A stretch of 64,000 bases of DNA from Luteimicrobium xylanilyticum (GTDB taxonomy: Bacteria > Actinomycetota > Actinomycetes > Actinomycetales > Cellulomonadaceae). The stretch lies in the NCBI RefSeq assembly GCF_009429125.1, contig NZ_CP045529.1:1612001-1676000 (forward strand), written 5' to 3'. Below, piece after piece: positions 34,401-42,857 of this stretch. Below the pieces are notes generated by a model. It ran no database searches, was not told the DNA's origin, and worked only from the letters and a program-made list of their open reading frames with translations. The position numbers and the translations under genes are program-made. Position 1 is the first letter of the stretch; the number at the start of each line of letters is the position of its first letter.

Positions 34401-36523
34401 CGGCCGGGGGAGTCGCCCTTCCAGAACGGCAGCCGTCCCGGGAGCCCCGGCGCGGGGGACACGAGCACGCGGTCGGGCGTGATCTCCTCGATCCGCCACG
34501 TGCTCGACCCGAGCGTGAACGTGTCGCCGACGCGCGACTCGTAGACCATCTCCTCGTCGAGCTCGCCCACGCGGCGCGGCGCGCGCCCGGTCCCACCGCG
34601 GGGCCCGGACGGGCCCGTGACGGGATCGCCGAGCTCCTCGGCCGTCGCGTCGTCGCCCGACCCGACCAGGAACACCCCGTACATGCCGCGGTCGGGGATC
34701 GTGCCGCCGCTCGTGACCGCGAGGCGCCCGGCGCCCGGCCGCCCGGTGAGGGTGCCCGACGCGCGGTCCCAGACCACGCGCGCCCGCAGCTCCGCGAACT
34801 CCTCGCTCGGGTAGCGGCCCGCCAGCATGTCGAGGACCGCGGTGAGCGCGCCGTCGGTGAGGTGCTCGAACGGCAGCGCCCGACGGACCACGGTCGCGAG
34901 GTCGTCCACGGTCCACTCGTCCATCGCGACCATCGCCACGACCTGCTGCGCGAGCACGTCGAGCGGGTTGCGCAGGACGTGCACCCGCTCGATCTCCCCG
35001 GCGAGCATGCGCTGCGCCACGACGGTCGCCGGCACGAGGTCCCCGCGGAACGTCGGGAAGATCACGCCGTGGGACTCGGCCCCCACCTGGTGCCCCGCGC
35101 GCCCGAGCCGCTGCAGCCCGCTCGCGACGCTCGGCGGCGACCCGACCTGCACGACGAGGTCGATCGCGCCCATGTCGATGCCGAGCTCGAGCGAGCTCGT
35201 CGCGACGACGGCGGGCAGGCGGCCCTCCTTGAGCTCGGTCTCCGTGCGCGTGCGCTCCGCGCGGCTCATCGACCCGTGGTGGGCGCGCGCCACGACCGGC
35301 TCGATCCCCGCGCTCGCGCCCGACTGCGCCTGCACCTGCGCCGCCCGGATCGTCCCCGGGTCGGGCACGTCCTCGCCCTGGCGCTCGGCCCACAGCTCGT
35401 TGAGGCGGGCCGTCAGACGCTCCGCGCCCCGGCGCGAGTTCGTGAAGACGAGCGTCGAGCGCTGCACGCGGCCCGCCGCGTGGTGCACGACCGCGGCGTG
35501 GGCACCGGGGTCCGCGCCCGTGTCCGTCTCGATGAGGTCGACGATGCGCTCCTCGACGTGCGGCCAGATCGAGGCACGCGGCGCCGACCCCGGCCCCGCG
35601 CCCGCCGCATCCCCGGGCAGGGGGAGCGGGACCGCCGCCGGACCCGACAGGTCCGGTTCGCCGTCGGGCAGGGGCGGGAGGCCGCCACCGGCGCCGACGG
35701 GCACCGCGAGCGGGGTTGCGCGCAGGTCGGCGAGGTCCGGCACGGGGACCTCGACGTCGATCCGCAGCCGCTTCGTGGCCGGCGGCTGCACGACGACGAC
35801 GTCCCGGCCCCCGTCCGCGGGCGACCGCGCGCCCGCGAGGAAGGCGGCGACGGCGTCGACGGGTCGTACGGTCGCCGACAGGCCGACGCGCTGCGCGGGC
35901 CGGTCCAGCAGCGCGTCGAGCCGTTCGAGCGTCATGGCGAGGTGCGCCCCCCGCTTGGTCCCGGCGAGCGCGTGGATCTCGTCGACGATGACGGTCTCAA
36001 CGCCCGCGAGCCCGTCCCGCGCGCCCGACGTCAGGACGAGGAAGAGGGACTCGGGCGTCGTGACCAGCACGTCCGGTGGTGCCGTGGCGAACGTGCGGCG
36101 CTCGCGGGCCGGGGTGTCGCCGGTCCGCAGGCCGACGCGCACCTCGCGCGCGGCCTCGCCGCGCCGCGCCGCCGCGTGGCGGATTCCCGTGAGGGGCGAG
36201 CGGAGGTTGCGCTCGACGTCCGCGGCCAGCGCCTTGAGCGGGGAGACGTAGACGACCCGGCAGCGCCGGGCGGGCTCGGGTTCCGGCTCCGCGGCGCGCA
36301 CCAGACGGTCGATGGACCACAGGAACGCGGCGAGCGTCTTGCCCGACCCGGTCGGCGCGACCACGAGCGCGTGCCGGTCGGTGCCGATCGCGTCCCACGC
36401 CCCGGTCTGCGCGGCCGTCGGCGCCTCGAACGCGCCGGCGAACCAGTCGCGCGTCGCCGCGCCGAAGCGGTCCAGACCCGTCCCGGCGGGGCCGGGACCG
36501 GGGGCGGCGGAGGAGCGGGGCAC
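31409..36523 (-). CDS. lhr: ATP-dependent helicase Lhr
   Basis: Giant superfamily 2 DNA helicase (about 1704 aa) that translocates 3'-5' on single strands. Walker A APTGSGKT at residues 56-63, DEIH box in IVDEIHALAGTKRG, SATVRP motif, LVFTNSRRGAERL, and QRLGRAGHQVG motif VI. The very long C-terminal half (Lhr-CTD) contains winged-helix and AlkZ-like parts and ends [12 protein letters not shown]. It is longer than mycobacterial Lhr, partly through Pro/Gly-rich insertions near residues 280-320. GTG 36523 is 6 nt after CACAAT (complement of 36530-36535), so it is preferred to the ATG at 36550. Co-transcribed with nei. Confidence 0.95.
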   Translation of the reverse strand: MPRSSAAPGPGPAGTGLDRFGAATRDWFAGAFEAPTAAQTGAWDAIGTDRHALVVAPTGSGKTLAAFLWSIDRLVRAAEPEPEPARRCRVVYVSPLKALAADVERNLRSPLTGIRHAAARRGEAAREVRVGLRTGDTPARERRTFATAPPDVLVTTPESLFLVLTSGARDGLAGVETVIVDEIHALAGTKRGAHLAMTLERLDALLDRPAQRVGLSATVRPVDAVAAFLAGARSPADGGRDVVVVQPPATKRLRIDVEVPVPDLADLRATPLAVPVGAGGGLPPLPDGEPDLSGPAAVPLPLPGDAAGAGPGSAPRASIWPHVEERIVDLIETDTGADPGAHAAVVHHAAGRVQRSTLVFTNSRRGAERLTARLNELWAERQGEDVPDPGTIRAAQVQAQSGASAGIEPVVARAHHGSMSRAERTRTETELKEGRLPAVVATSSLELGIDMGAIDLVVQVGSPPSVASGLQRLGRAGHQVGAESHGVIFPTFRGDLVPATVVAQRMLAGEIERVHVLRNPLDVLAQQVVAMVAMDEWTVDDLATVVRRALPFEHLTDGALTAVLDMLAGRYPSEEFAELRARVVWDRASGTLTGRPGAGRLAVTSGGTIPDRGMYGVFLVGSGDDATAEELGDPVTGPSGPRGGTGRAPRRVGELDEEMVYESRVGDTFTLGSSTWRIEEITPDRVLVSPAPGLPGRLPFWKGDSPGRPAELGAAIGAWVRETAGTAAGDPAAAHARLRDAGLDGWAADNLLAYLADQRTATGAVPDDRTVVVERFRDELGDWRVVLHSPFGARVHAPWALVVARRLRERLGVDVAAMHSDDGIVLRLPDVEGTVTGLDVTFGGPDDGASSGPAAGAAVTLEDLLLEPDEVVEEVRDALGGSVLFAARFREAAARALLLPRRQPDKRQPLWQQRQRSAQLLSVASGYPQFPIVLEAARECLQDDFDTAALADLMRAVQGRRVRVVEVTTPTPSPFAQSLLFGYTAQFLYDGDAPLAERRAAALALDPALLSELLGGDGTSQLADLLDPEQVERTEAELQALAPGRQARDAEGVWDVLRRLGPLPTAALVERTVPDGRTETPSWLAGLEAARRIMRVRVAGAPDGEQDQWAVVEDAARLRDALGVALPVGLPEVFLEPVPDPLGDLVRRHARTHGPFPAGDVAARYGLARAVVVEVLTRLAATGALVRGRLRPPSLGGVGDEFCDADVLRTLRRRSLAALRAEVEPVPGRALGLFLPAWQGVTGGAGTSGAHGSLRGLDGLLRAVEQLSGAAVPASALETLVLPARVRDYGPALLDELTTSGEVLWCGHAALPGSGGGDGLVSLHLAETAHLTLPATEPLAETGAGTPLHLAVLDVLEHAGGLFLGRVAELAEAPQSAVLEALWDLVWAGRVTNDGLAALRSRLGPAGGAHRAPRAAGRARPVRRAGLGGFGVGTLGGRAGGARAAAAAELRGGGGRWTALPAREPDPTRRTTALASVLLDRYGVLTRGVASAEGVVDYFRGVYRVLAEQESLGRVRRGYFVEHLGGSQFAVPGAVDALRAHANDLEGFADHPERARSLLLAATDPANPYGAALPWPGTIAATTAEPADGGRRAAGARPGRKAGAVVVLVGGALVAYVERGGRSVLTFTSDDAALASAARELAAATDDGRLGRLTVVRLDGAPALDAVASGSGTTPAARALLAAGFSPTPGGLRRSPGRGRGARG

Positions 36524-36529
36524 CGTCCC

Positions 36530-36535
36530 ATTGTG
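36530..36535 (-). promoter_or_regulatory. lhr -10 element (leaderless)
   Basis: CACAAT on the minus strand, 6 nt before GTG 36523. Confidence 0.4.
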
Positions 36536-36575
36536 GTGGTGGCGTCCCACACCCGCCCGGGTGGGCGGCTCGTGG

Positions 36576-36581
36576 CAGGCT
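36576..36581 (+). promoter_or_regulatory. DUF3046 gene -10 element (leaderless)
   Basis: CAGGCT, 6 nt before GTG 36588, within the 64-bp divergent spacer to lhr. Confidence 0.45.
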
Positions 36582-36587
36582 GGTGCC

Positions 36588-36821
36588 GTGCGGTACAGCG
36601 AGTTCTGGTCCCTGGTGGACGACGTGTTCGGCGACGCCTACGGGCGCACGCTCGCGGGCGTCCAGGTCCTCACCGAGCTGGACTCGCGCACCGCGGTCCA
36701 GGCGCTCGACGACGGCGTCGACCCGCGCGTCGTCTGGCACGCGTTGTGCGACGCGATGGACGTGCCGGACGAGCGGCGCTGGGGCTCGGACCGTCGCCGA
36801 CCCGCGCCGCCCGCACGCTGA
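36588..36821 (+). CDS. DUF3046 family protein
   Basis: 77-aa soluble protein of the actinobacteria-specific DUF3046 family, recognised by RYSEFWSLVDDVFGDAYGR at the start and DPRVVWHALCDAMDVPDERR at the end. Found upstream of recA in many actinobacteria. Function unknown. Its stop overlaps the ATG of the next gene by one base (TGATG). Confidence 0.85.
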   Translation: MRYSEFWSLVDDVFGDAYGRTLAGVQVLTELDSRTAVQALDDGVDPRVVWHALCDAMDVPDERRWGSDRRRPAPPAR

Positions 36822-39073
36822 TGGCCGCCGGGGACCCCGCGCGGCCCACGCCGCCCCCCAAGGACCGTGGCTCGCGTGTCGCGGACCTGCGCGAGTCGGT
36901 GTGGTCGCTCGTCGCGACGACCGCCGGGCTGGCCGTCGCGCTCCTCGTCGTGCCGGGGATCTCGGTGTCCTCGCCGTGGGCCGTGCTGGCCGTCGCGCTC
37001 GCCGTGACGGTCGGCGACGCCCTCGTGCGCCCCGCGCTGCGGGTGCTCGCGGCCAGGTTCGGTCCGCTCTCGGCGCTGCTGCTCGGGCTCGCGGCGCAGG
37101 TCCTGATCGCGTGGGCGGCCCTCGTGCACGTGCCCGGCCTGCACCTGACCCACGGCACCGACGTCGTCCCGGTCCTCGTCGTCGCCGCGGTCGTGATGGC
37201 GGTCGGGCGCTGGCTGCTGGGCCTGCGGGACAACGACTACGTCCTCGGCGACCTGCGCCGTCGGGCCCGACGCGGTGCCCGACGGCGCGCCCGTGCGGCC
37301 GAGCGCGCGGGCGGGGCGTCGACGCCCGCACCCGGTGGTGACCGCGGGGTCCTGATCGTCCAGCTCGACGGGCTCGCCCAGGACACGCTGGAGTTCGCGG
37401 TGCGCGCGGGTCTGGCGCCGACTCTCACGCGTTGGCTGCGGGAGGGCACGCACCGGCTCGAGCCGTGGTGGGCGCAGGTGCCGTCGACGACGCCCGCGTC
37501 CCAGGCGGGTCTGCTGCACGGCGCGGCGGACCGTGTCCCGGCGTTCCGGTGGTGGGACCGCGAGCTGGGCCGGCTTCTCGTGACCAACCACCCGCGCGAC
37601 GCCGCCCTGCTCGAGGAGCGGCTCGCGCAGTCGGGTCCCGGGCTGCTCGCCGGGGGTGGCGTGGCCGTCTCCACGATGTTCAGCGGCGGCGCCGCGACGA
37701 GCCTGCTCGTGGTCAGCCGCGCGCGCCGCGGGATCGGACCGGGGGCCACGTTCGTCGAGTTCTGCTCCAGCCCGTTCGTGCTCGTGCGCGCGGTCCTGCT
37801 CACCGTCGGCGAGCTCGTCAAGGAGCTCTACCAGGGCTGGCAGCAGACGGCGCGTCGTGTCGAGCCCCGCGTCTCGCGCCTGGGCGCCTACCCGGCCCTG
37901 CGTGCGATCACCAACGTGCTGCTGCGCGACCTCAACACGTCGTTGGTCGCCGAGCAGATGGTCCAGGGTGCACCGGTGATCTTCGTGGACTTCGTCGACC
38001 ACGACGAGGTGGCCCACCACGCCGGGCCGCTCCGGCCCGAGTCGCTGCGGTCGCTCGAGGGTCTCGACCGCGTCGTCGGGCTGCTCGAGCAGCTCGGCCG
38101 GCAGACCGCACGGCCCTACGACGTCGTCGTGCTCTCGGACCACGGCCAGTCGCTCGGCGAGCCCTTCGCGAAGACCTACGGGCTCACGCTCGACGCCCTC
38201 GTGCGGCGGCTCACGGGTGCAGCGCCCGGGCCGGCCTCCGCCGACGACGAGCGCCCCGGCCCGCGACGGGACGTCGCCACCGCGCAGGCGCGCGGGGAGC
38301 GCGGCGAGCAGTGGCACGAGGTGGCCGAGGCGCTGCGTGCGCTGTCCGGCACGGCGCGGGGCCACGACGCCGTCGGGCCGGAGAGCGGGCGCGTCGCGGG
38401 CGACCGGCCGACGCGGGGCTCCGAGACCGATCTCGCGACGGAGCAGGACCTGGTCGTCGCCGCGTCGGGGAACTTCGCCGGCGTGTGGGTCACGGGCTCC
38501 GACGAGCCGTTGCGGCTCTCGCGCCTCGTGGAGCGCTGGCCCGACCTCGTGCCCGGCCTGGCGGCCCACCCGGGCATAGGCGTGGTGGTCGGCCGCGACG
38601 ACGACGGCCGGCCCGTCGCGCTCGGCGCGCACGGGCTGCGCCACCTGGTGACAGGCGCGGTCGAGGGCGAGGACCCGACGGCGGTCTACGGGCCGCGCGC
38701 GGCCGACGACCTCGCCCACGCCGCCGGCCTCGACTCGGCGGCCGACCTCCTGGTGGTCTCGTCCGTCGACGACGCGGGCCTCGTGCACCCGTTCGAAGGG
38801 CTCGTCGGGTCCCACGGCGGGCTGGGCGGCGAGCAGAACCGTGCGGTGCTGCTGCACCCCGCCGACTGGGAGGTCGACGACGCGCTGCGGACCGGCTCCG
38901 ACGATGCCCGGCTGCTCGTGGGCGCGGACGCCGTGCACCGCCAGCTCGTGGCGTGGCTCGCCGCGCTCGGCCTCGGGCCCGCGGCGCCCCCCGCCGGCGG
39001 GGGCACCTCGACGTCGGCCGCGCGCACGCCCGACGAGCCCCCGGCCGGCCACGCCGAGGAGGTGGCGTCGTGA
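36821..39073 (+). CDS. Holin-type membrane domain fused to alkaline-phosphatase-like phosphodiesterase
   Basis: 750 aa. Residues about 25-135 form four membrane helices resembling the phage-holin 4 superfamily (VVPGISVSSPWAVLAVALAV, then LLGLAAQVLIAWAALVHVPG). After a basic Arg/Ala-rich segment the remainder is an alkaline-phosphatase / type I phosphodiesterase fold: LIVQLDGLAQDTL (metal Asp and nearby nucleophile site), VDFVDHDEVAHHAG and VVLSDHGQS. The catalytic domain thus hangs from a membrane module. Substrate unknown; envelope polymers or lipids are plausible. The frame remains open far upstream on this strand, but that part is the antisense of lhr. Confidence 0.85.
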   Translation: MAAGDPARPTPPPKDRGSRVADLRESVWSLVATTAGLAVALLVVPGISVSSPWAVLAVALAVTVGDALVRPALRVLAARFGPLSALLLGLAAQVLIAWAALVHVPGLHLTHGTDVVPVLVVAAVVMAVGRWLLGLRDNDYVLGDLRRRARRGARRRARAAERAGGASTPAPGGDRGVLIVQLDGLAQDTLEFAVRAGLAPTLTRWLREGTHRLEPWWAQVPSTTPASQAGLLHGAADRVPAFRWWDRELGRLLVTNHPRDAALLEERLAQSGPGLLAGGGVAVSTMFSGGAATSLLVVSRARRGIGPGATFVEFCSSPFVLVRAVLLTVGELVKELYQGWQQTARRVEPRVSRLGAYPALRAITNVLLRDLNTSLVAEQMVQGAPVIFVDFVDHDEVAHHAGPLRPESLRSLEGLDRVVGLLEQLGRQTARPYDVVVLSDHGQSLGEPFAKTYGLTLDALVRRLTGAAPGPASADDERPGPRRDVATAQARGERGEQWHEVAEALRALSGTARGHDAVGPESGRVAGDRPTRGSETDLATEQDLVVAASGNFAGVWVTGSDEPLRLSRLVERWPDLVPGLAAHPGIGVVVGRDDDGRPVALGAHGLRHLVTGAVEGEDPTAVYGPRAADDLAHAAGLDSAADLLVVSSVDDAGLVHPFEGLVGSHGGLGGEQNRAVLLHPADWEVDDALRTGSDDARLLVGADAVHRQLVAWLAALGLGPAAPPAGGGTSTSAARTPDEPPAGHAEEVAS

Positions 39074-39864
39074 GCGATCTGCGCGTGACCTGGCTGGGCC
39101 ACTCGACGGTGCTCCTCGAGCGCGACGGCGTCCGGGTGCTCACGGACCCGCTGCTGCACCGGCACGCCGGGGTCCTGCGGCGCCGGGGTGGGCGGCCGGC
39201 GGAGGTCTGGCGAGACGTCGACGCCGTCCTGCTCTCGCACCTGCACCACGACCACGCCGAGCTCGGCTCGCTGCGCCTGCTGGGAGACGTCCCGGTGCTC
39301 ACCGCGCCGGCCAACGCCCGGTGGCTGCGCGCGCACGGGATCGCCGGGGCACGTGGGCTGGGGCCCGACGACGTCGTCGAGGTCGCCCCGGGCGCACGCG
39401 TCCGGCTCACGCCCGCCGTCCACGGGCACCGGCCCATGCCCCACCGTCCCAACGCGGCCAACGGGCACCTGCTCCTGCTGGACGGCGCGGGAGCGGGCGA
39501 CGAGCTGGCGGTCTGGGCGGTCGGCGACACGGAGCTCGCCCCCGCGCTGGCCGGTGTGCCGGAGCTCGCCGGCCGTGCCCCCGACGTGGCCCTCGTGCCG
39601 ATCGCGGGCTGGGGGCCGCGGCTGTCGGGCGGCCACCTGGGCCCCTTGCAGGCGGCCGAGCTGTGCGCCGTCGTCGGGGCGGGGACGGCCGTGCCGGTGC
39701 ACTGGGGCACCCTGCACGCGCCGGGCGGGCGGCACGTGCCGCCGGGCTGGATGGACCGCCCGGGCGCGCTCTTCGCGCACGAGGTCGCGCGCCGCGCTCC
39801 CGGCACACGAGCCCTCGTGCTCGCGCCCGGCGAGAGCGCCGAGCTGCCTCGGTCGGCACCCTGA
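39070..39864 (+). CDS. Metallo-beta-lactamase fold hydrolase (UlaG-like)
   Basis: 264 aa. MBL motifs are LLSHLHHDHAELGSL (HxHxDH), an early WLGHSTVLLE strand, AVHGHRP and AVGDTELAP for the metal ligands, and PVHWGTLHAPG near the end. No signal peptide. Resembles the UlaG/lactonase-like branch, but the substrate cannot be told. GTG 39070 overlaps the preceding stop (GTGA), so it is co-translated with the membrane phosphodiesterase. A strong hairpin follows the stop. Confidence 0.88.
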   Translation: MSDLRVTWLGHSTVLLERDGVRVLTDPLLHRHAGVLRRRGGRPAEVWRDVDAVLLSHLHHDHAELGSLRLLGDVPVLTAPANARWLRAHGIAGARGLGPDDVVEVAPGARVRLTPAVHGHRPMPHRPNAANGHLLLLDGAGAGDELAVWAVGDTELAPALAGVPELAGRAPDVALVPIAGWGPRLSGGHLGPLQAAELCAVVGAGTAVPVHWGTLHAPGGRHVPPGWMDRPGALFAHEVARRAPGTRALVLAPGESAELPRSAP

Positions 39865-39865
39865 G

Positions 39866-39901
39866 CCGTGCCGACACGCCCGACACGGCGTGTCGGCACG
39901 G
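39866..39901 (+). terminator. Strong hairpin after the MBL hydrolase gene
   Basis: Perfect 15-bp stem, CCGTGCCGACACGCC (39866-39880) and GGCGTGTCGGCACGG (39887-39901), 6-nt loop, starting 1 nt after the stop. It separates the upstream operon from the recA promoter. No T-run, as is normal for actinobacterial terminators. Confidence 0.75.
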
Positions 39902-39913
39902 CATGCGGAAGAT

Positions 39914-39935
39914 CGAACACCTGTTCGGGTAAGGT
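39914..39935 (+). promoter_or_regulatory. recA SOS box and promoter
   Basis: CGAACACCTGTTCG (39914-39927) matches the actinobacterial LexA box CGAAC-N4-GTTCG exactly in both arms. TAAGGT (39930-39935) just downstream is the likely -10, so LexA would cover the spacer. The expected TSS near 39942 leaves a leader of roughly 135 nt. Confidence 0.85.
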
Positions 39936-40078
39936 GATCCACGTCCTCGCGACCACGGGGTGTCGTGCACAGCCGGGGGACCGGCCGGTGACGATGTCGG
40001 TGGCCGCACGTAGCGTCTTCACCGATGGCAACGACGAATACGCGCCGCACGGGCGCGAGAAGCGCAAAGGTGGCTGAC

Positions 40079-41167
40079 ATGCCCGCACCTGCAGACCGCG
40101 AGAAGGCGCTCGAGGCCGCCCTCGCCCAGATCGACCGAAACTTCGGCAAGGGCTCGGTGATGCGCCTCGGGGAGGAGGGCCGGGCCCCGGTCGACGTCAT
40201 CCCGACCGGTTCCATCGCGCTCGACGTCGCGCTGGGCATCGGCGGGCTCCCGCGCGGCCGCGTGATCGAGGTCTACGGTCCGGAGTCCTCCGGCAAGACG
40301 ACGGTCGCCCTGCACGCGGTGGCCAGCGCCCAGCGGGCCGGCGGCATCGCGGCCTTCATCGACGCCGAGCACGCGCTCGACCCGGAGTACGCCAAGAAGC
40401 TCGGCGTCGACACCGACGCGCTGCTCGTCTCGCAGCCGGACACGGGGGAGCAGGCGCTCGAGATCGCCGACATGCTGATCCGCTCCGGTGCGCTCGACAT
40501 CATCGTCATCGACTCGGTCGCGGCTCTCGTGCCCAAGGCCGAGATCGAGGGCGAGATGGGCGACAGCCACGTCGGCCTCCAGGCCCGCCTCATGTCGCAG
40601 GCGCTGCGCAAGATCACCGGCGCGCTCAACGCGTCGGGCACCACCGCGATCTTCATCAACCAGCTCCGCGAGAAGATCGGCGTCTTCTTCGGCTCGCCTG
40701 AGACGACGACCGGTGGCAAGGCGCTCAAGTTCTACGCGTCGGTCCGCCTGGACATCCGCCGCATCGAGACCCTCAAGGAGGGCACCGACGCGGTCGGCAA
40801 CCGTACGCGCGTCAAGGTCGTCAAGAACAAGATGGCGCCGCCCTTCAAGCAGGCCGAGTTCGACATCCTCTACGGCGTCGGCATCTCGCGCGAGGGTGGC
40901 CTCATCGACATGGGTGTGGAGCACGGGTTCGTGCGCAAGTCCGGCTCGTGGTTCACCTACGACGGCGACCAGCTCGGTCAGGGCAAGGAGAACGCTCGGT
41001 CGTTCCTGCGGGACAACCCCGACCTCGCGAACGAGCTGGAGAAGAAGATCAAGGAGAAGCTCGGTGTCGGCGCCCGCGTCGACGCGCCCGCGGACGAGCC
41101 GGGCGGTGCGGCTGACGCCGCGGCGCCGAAGGTGGCGGCCGCGAAGGGCGCGGCGGCACCGTTCTGA
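40079..41167 (+). CDS. recA: Recombinase RecA
   Basis: ATP-dependent strand-exchange protein and LexA/coprotease co-activator. 362 aa from ATG 40079, which has AAGGTGG 5 nt upstream and gives the usual actinobacterial start ([20 protein letters not shown]). ATG 40025, 18 codons upstream, is possible. Walker A GPESSGKT at 67-74, Walker B region [15 protein letters not shown], the L1/L2 DNA loops ([23 protein letters not shown]) and the acidic/Ala-rich C-terminus are intact. No intein is present. recX follows 11 nt downstream. Confidence 0.98.
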   Translation: MPAPADREKALEAALAQIDRNFGKGSVMRLGEEGRAPVDVIPTGSIALDVALGIGGLPRGRVIEVYGPESSGKTTVALHAVASAQRAGGIAAFIDAEHALDPEYAKKLGVDTDALLVSQPDTGEQALEIADMLIRSGALDIIVIDSVAALVPKAEIEGEMGDSHVGLQARLMSQALRKITGALNASGTTAIFINQLREKIGVFFGSPETTTGGKALKFYASVRLDIRRIETLKEGTDAVGNRTRVKVVKNKMAPPFKQAEFDILYGVGISREGGLIDMGVEHGFVRKSGSWFTYDGDQLGQGKENARSFLRDNPDLANELEKKIKEKLGVGARVDAPADEPGGAADAAAPKVAAAKGAAAPF

Positions 41168-41178
41168 CGGACCCGGCC

Positions 41179-41841
41179 ATGTCCTTCCCCCAGGGGAGCT
41201 TCTCCCCAGGCCGGTCCAGCACGTCTCGCGGCGGCGCGCGCCGCCGCGACACGGCCTCGTCCGCACGTGGCGAGGTTCAGGCCCGGGCCCCTCGAGAGCG
41301 TTCGGACGCGGAGCACGCCCCTGCTTCGCGTGACGAGCAGCTCGAGGCGGCTCGGGCCGTCGCTCTGCGCATGCTCACGGGCGCGCCGCGCACCCGCCGC
41401 CAGATCAGCGACGGGCTTCGGCGCCGTGACTACCCGGACGACGTGATCGACGAGATCGTCGAGCGGTTCACCGACGTCGGCCTGCTCGACGACGCCGAGC
41501 TCGCCGGTATGATCGCCCGCAGCCAGCTCGCCGAGCGTTCGCTGTCCCGCCGCGGCATCGCCGCCGAGCTGCGCCGGCGGGGGATCGACGACGACGACGC
41601 GCAGGCCGCGCTCGAGACCATCGACGACGACGCCGAGGACGCCGCCCTGCGTGAGCTCGTCCGCAAGCGTCTGGCGCGCACCGCCGGGCTCGAGCGCGAC
41701 GTCCGCGTGCGCCGCGTCATGGGTGTCCTTGCCCGCAAGGGCTACGCGCCAGGTCCGGCGCTCGCCGCGATCAGCGCCGAGCTGGGGGCGGAGAGGGACG
41801 AGCTCGCGGCGCGCGACGACGTCGAGGCCTGGGCCGACTGA
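41179..41841 (+). CDS. recX: Regulatory protein RecX
   Basis: Inhibitor/modulator of RecA filaments, 220 aa. An extended, Ser/Arg-rich N-terminal tail (residues 1-55) precedes the three-helix RecX repeats: ALRMLTGAPRTRRQISDGL, FTDVGLLDDAELAGMIARSQ and RRGIAAELRRRGI. It is 11 nt downstream of recA, the standard arrangement, so probably SOS co-regulated. Confidence 0.94.
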   Translation: MSFPQGSFSPGRSSTSRGGARRRDTASSARGEVQARAPRERSDAEHAPASRDEQLEAARAVALRMLTGAPRTRRQISDGLRRRDYPDDVIDEIVERFTDVGLLDDAELAGMIARSQLAERSLSRRGIAAELRRRGIDDDDAQAALETIDDDAEDAALRELVRKRLARTAGLERDVRVRRVMGVLARKGYAPGPALAAISAELGAERDELAARDDVEAWAD

Positions 41842-41951
41842 CCCGATCCCGCCGGGCCGCCGGGGCGGAACTTCCTGATCTCGTTCGCGAGGTACCCCGC
41901 GTGGAGGCCTACGTCGGTGGCGTGCTCAGTGCCGGAGCAGGTCGAGCGCGG

Positions 41952-42857
41952 TCAGATGCGGCCACCCTCGCCCAGACCCGTGATGGGGGTGACGCCCACA
42001 TCGGTGGCGACCGCGGTCGTGGCACCGTTGGCGCCCTGGCCGCTGTCCGAGCGGCGTCGGCGTCGGCGGGCCCGGCCGGCGACGAGCGTCAGCAGGTAGT
42101 TCACGACGATGAAGATCACGGCGGCGACGAGCAGCGACTGCAGCATGTTTCCGTCCTTGGCGCCGAGACGTCGCGCCTGCTGGAGCAGCTCGGTGTAGCC
42201 GATCGCGGACCCGAGAGCCGAGTCCTTGAGCACGACGACGAGCTGGCTCAGCAGTGCGGGCAGCATGGCCGAGAGGGCCTGCGGCACCTCGATGGACCGC
42301 AAGGACTGGCCCGAGGTCAGCCCCGTCGCGAGTGCCGCTTCGCGCTGCCCTCGCGGCAGTCCGTGGACGCCGGAGCGTACGAGCTCGGCCACGACGGCCC
42401 CGTTGTACAGCGTCAGCGAGACGACGACGGCGGCGAGAGGCACGTACGCGCTCTGGAAGACGTTGTACACCGCGAAGACGTAGAAGAAGAAGATCATCAT
42501 CAGCAGCACGGGAACGGCGCGGAAGAACTCGACGATCGTGCCCGAAACCCACCGGACGGCCCTGCTCGAGGCCAGGCGCCCCAGGCCGAAGACCAGGCCG
42601 AAGACGAGGGCCAGGACGATCGACATCGCCGCAGCCTCGAGGGTGTCGACGAGGCCGGGGATCAGGAAGTTCGTCCAGGCGTCGGCGTGCACGAGGGGAG
42701 TCCAGAGGTCGGCCGCGAACTGGCCCTTGTCGGCGAACCGCCGTGCCACGACGGCGAGCACCGCGAGAACGACGACGACACCGACGACGTTGCCGACCAT
42801 GATCGCGCGCCGGCCCCGGGGGCCGGGGGCGTCGAAAAGGACGTTCTGGGTGCTCAT
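41952..42857 (-). CDS. gluD: Glutamate ABC transporter permease GluD
   Basis: 301-aa inner-membrane permease of a polar amino-acid importer. It has an N-terminal helix, five further helices, and the EAA loop ATGLTSGQSLRSIEVPQALS that docks to the ATPase. The basic C-terminal tail is hydrophilic. ATG 42857 overlaps the gluC stop by 4 bases. The closed gluABCD order argues for glutamate uptake, though glutamine or aspartate cannot be excluded. Confidence 0.92.
   Translation of the reverse strand: MSTQNVLFDAPGPRGRRAIMVGNVVGVVVVLAVLAVVARRFADKGQFAADLWTPLVHADAWTNFLIPGLVDTLEAAAMSIVLALVFGLVFGLGRLASSRAVRWVSGTIVEFFRAVPVLLMMIFFFYVFAVYNVFQSAYVPLAAVVVSLTLYNGAVVAELVRSGVHGLPRGQREAALATGLTSGQSLRSIEVPQALSAMLPALLSQLVVVLKDSALGSAIGYTELLQQARRLGAKDGNMLQSLLVAAVIFIVVNYLLTLVAGRARRRRRRSDSGQGANGATTAVATDVGVTPITGLGEGGRI

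Noticed and set aside
31871-36820. An open frame of about 1650 codons on the plus strand, continuous with the phosphodiesterase gene
   Set aside because: It is the antisense of lhr. At this GC content stop codons are rare in the shadow frames; its translation is Arg/Ala/Gly-biased and shows no domains until the true start at 36821.
40025-41167. An intein in recA
   Set aside because: The reading frame is colinear with RecA at normal length; no insertion in the P-loop or L2 regions.
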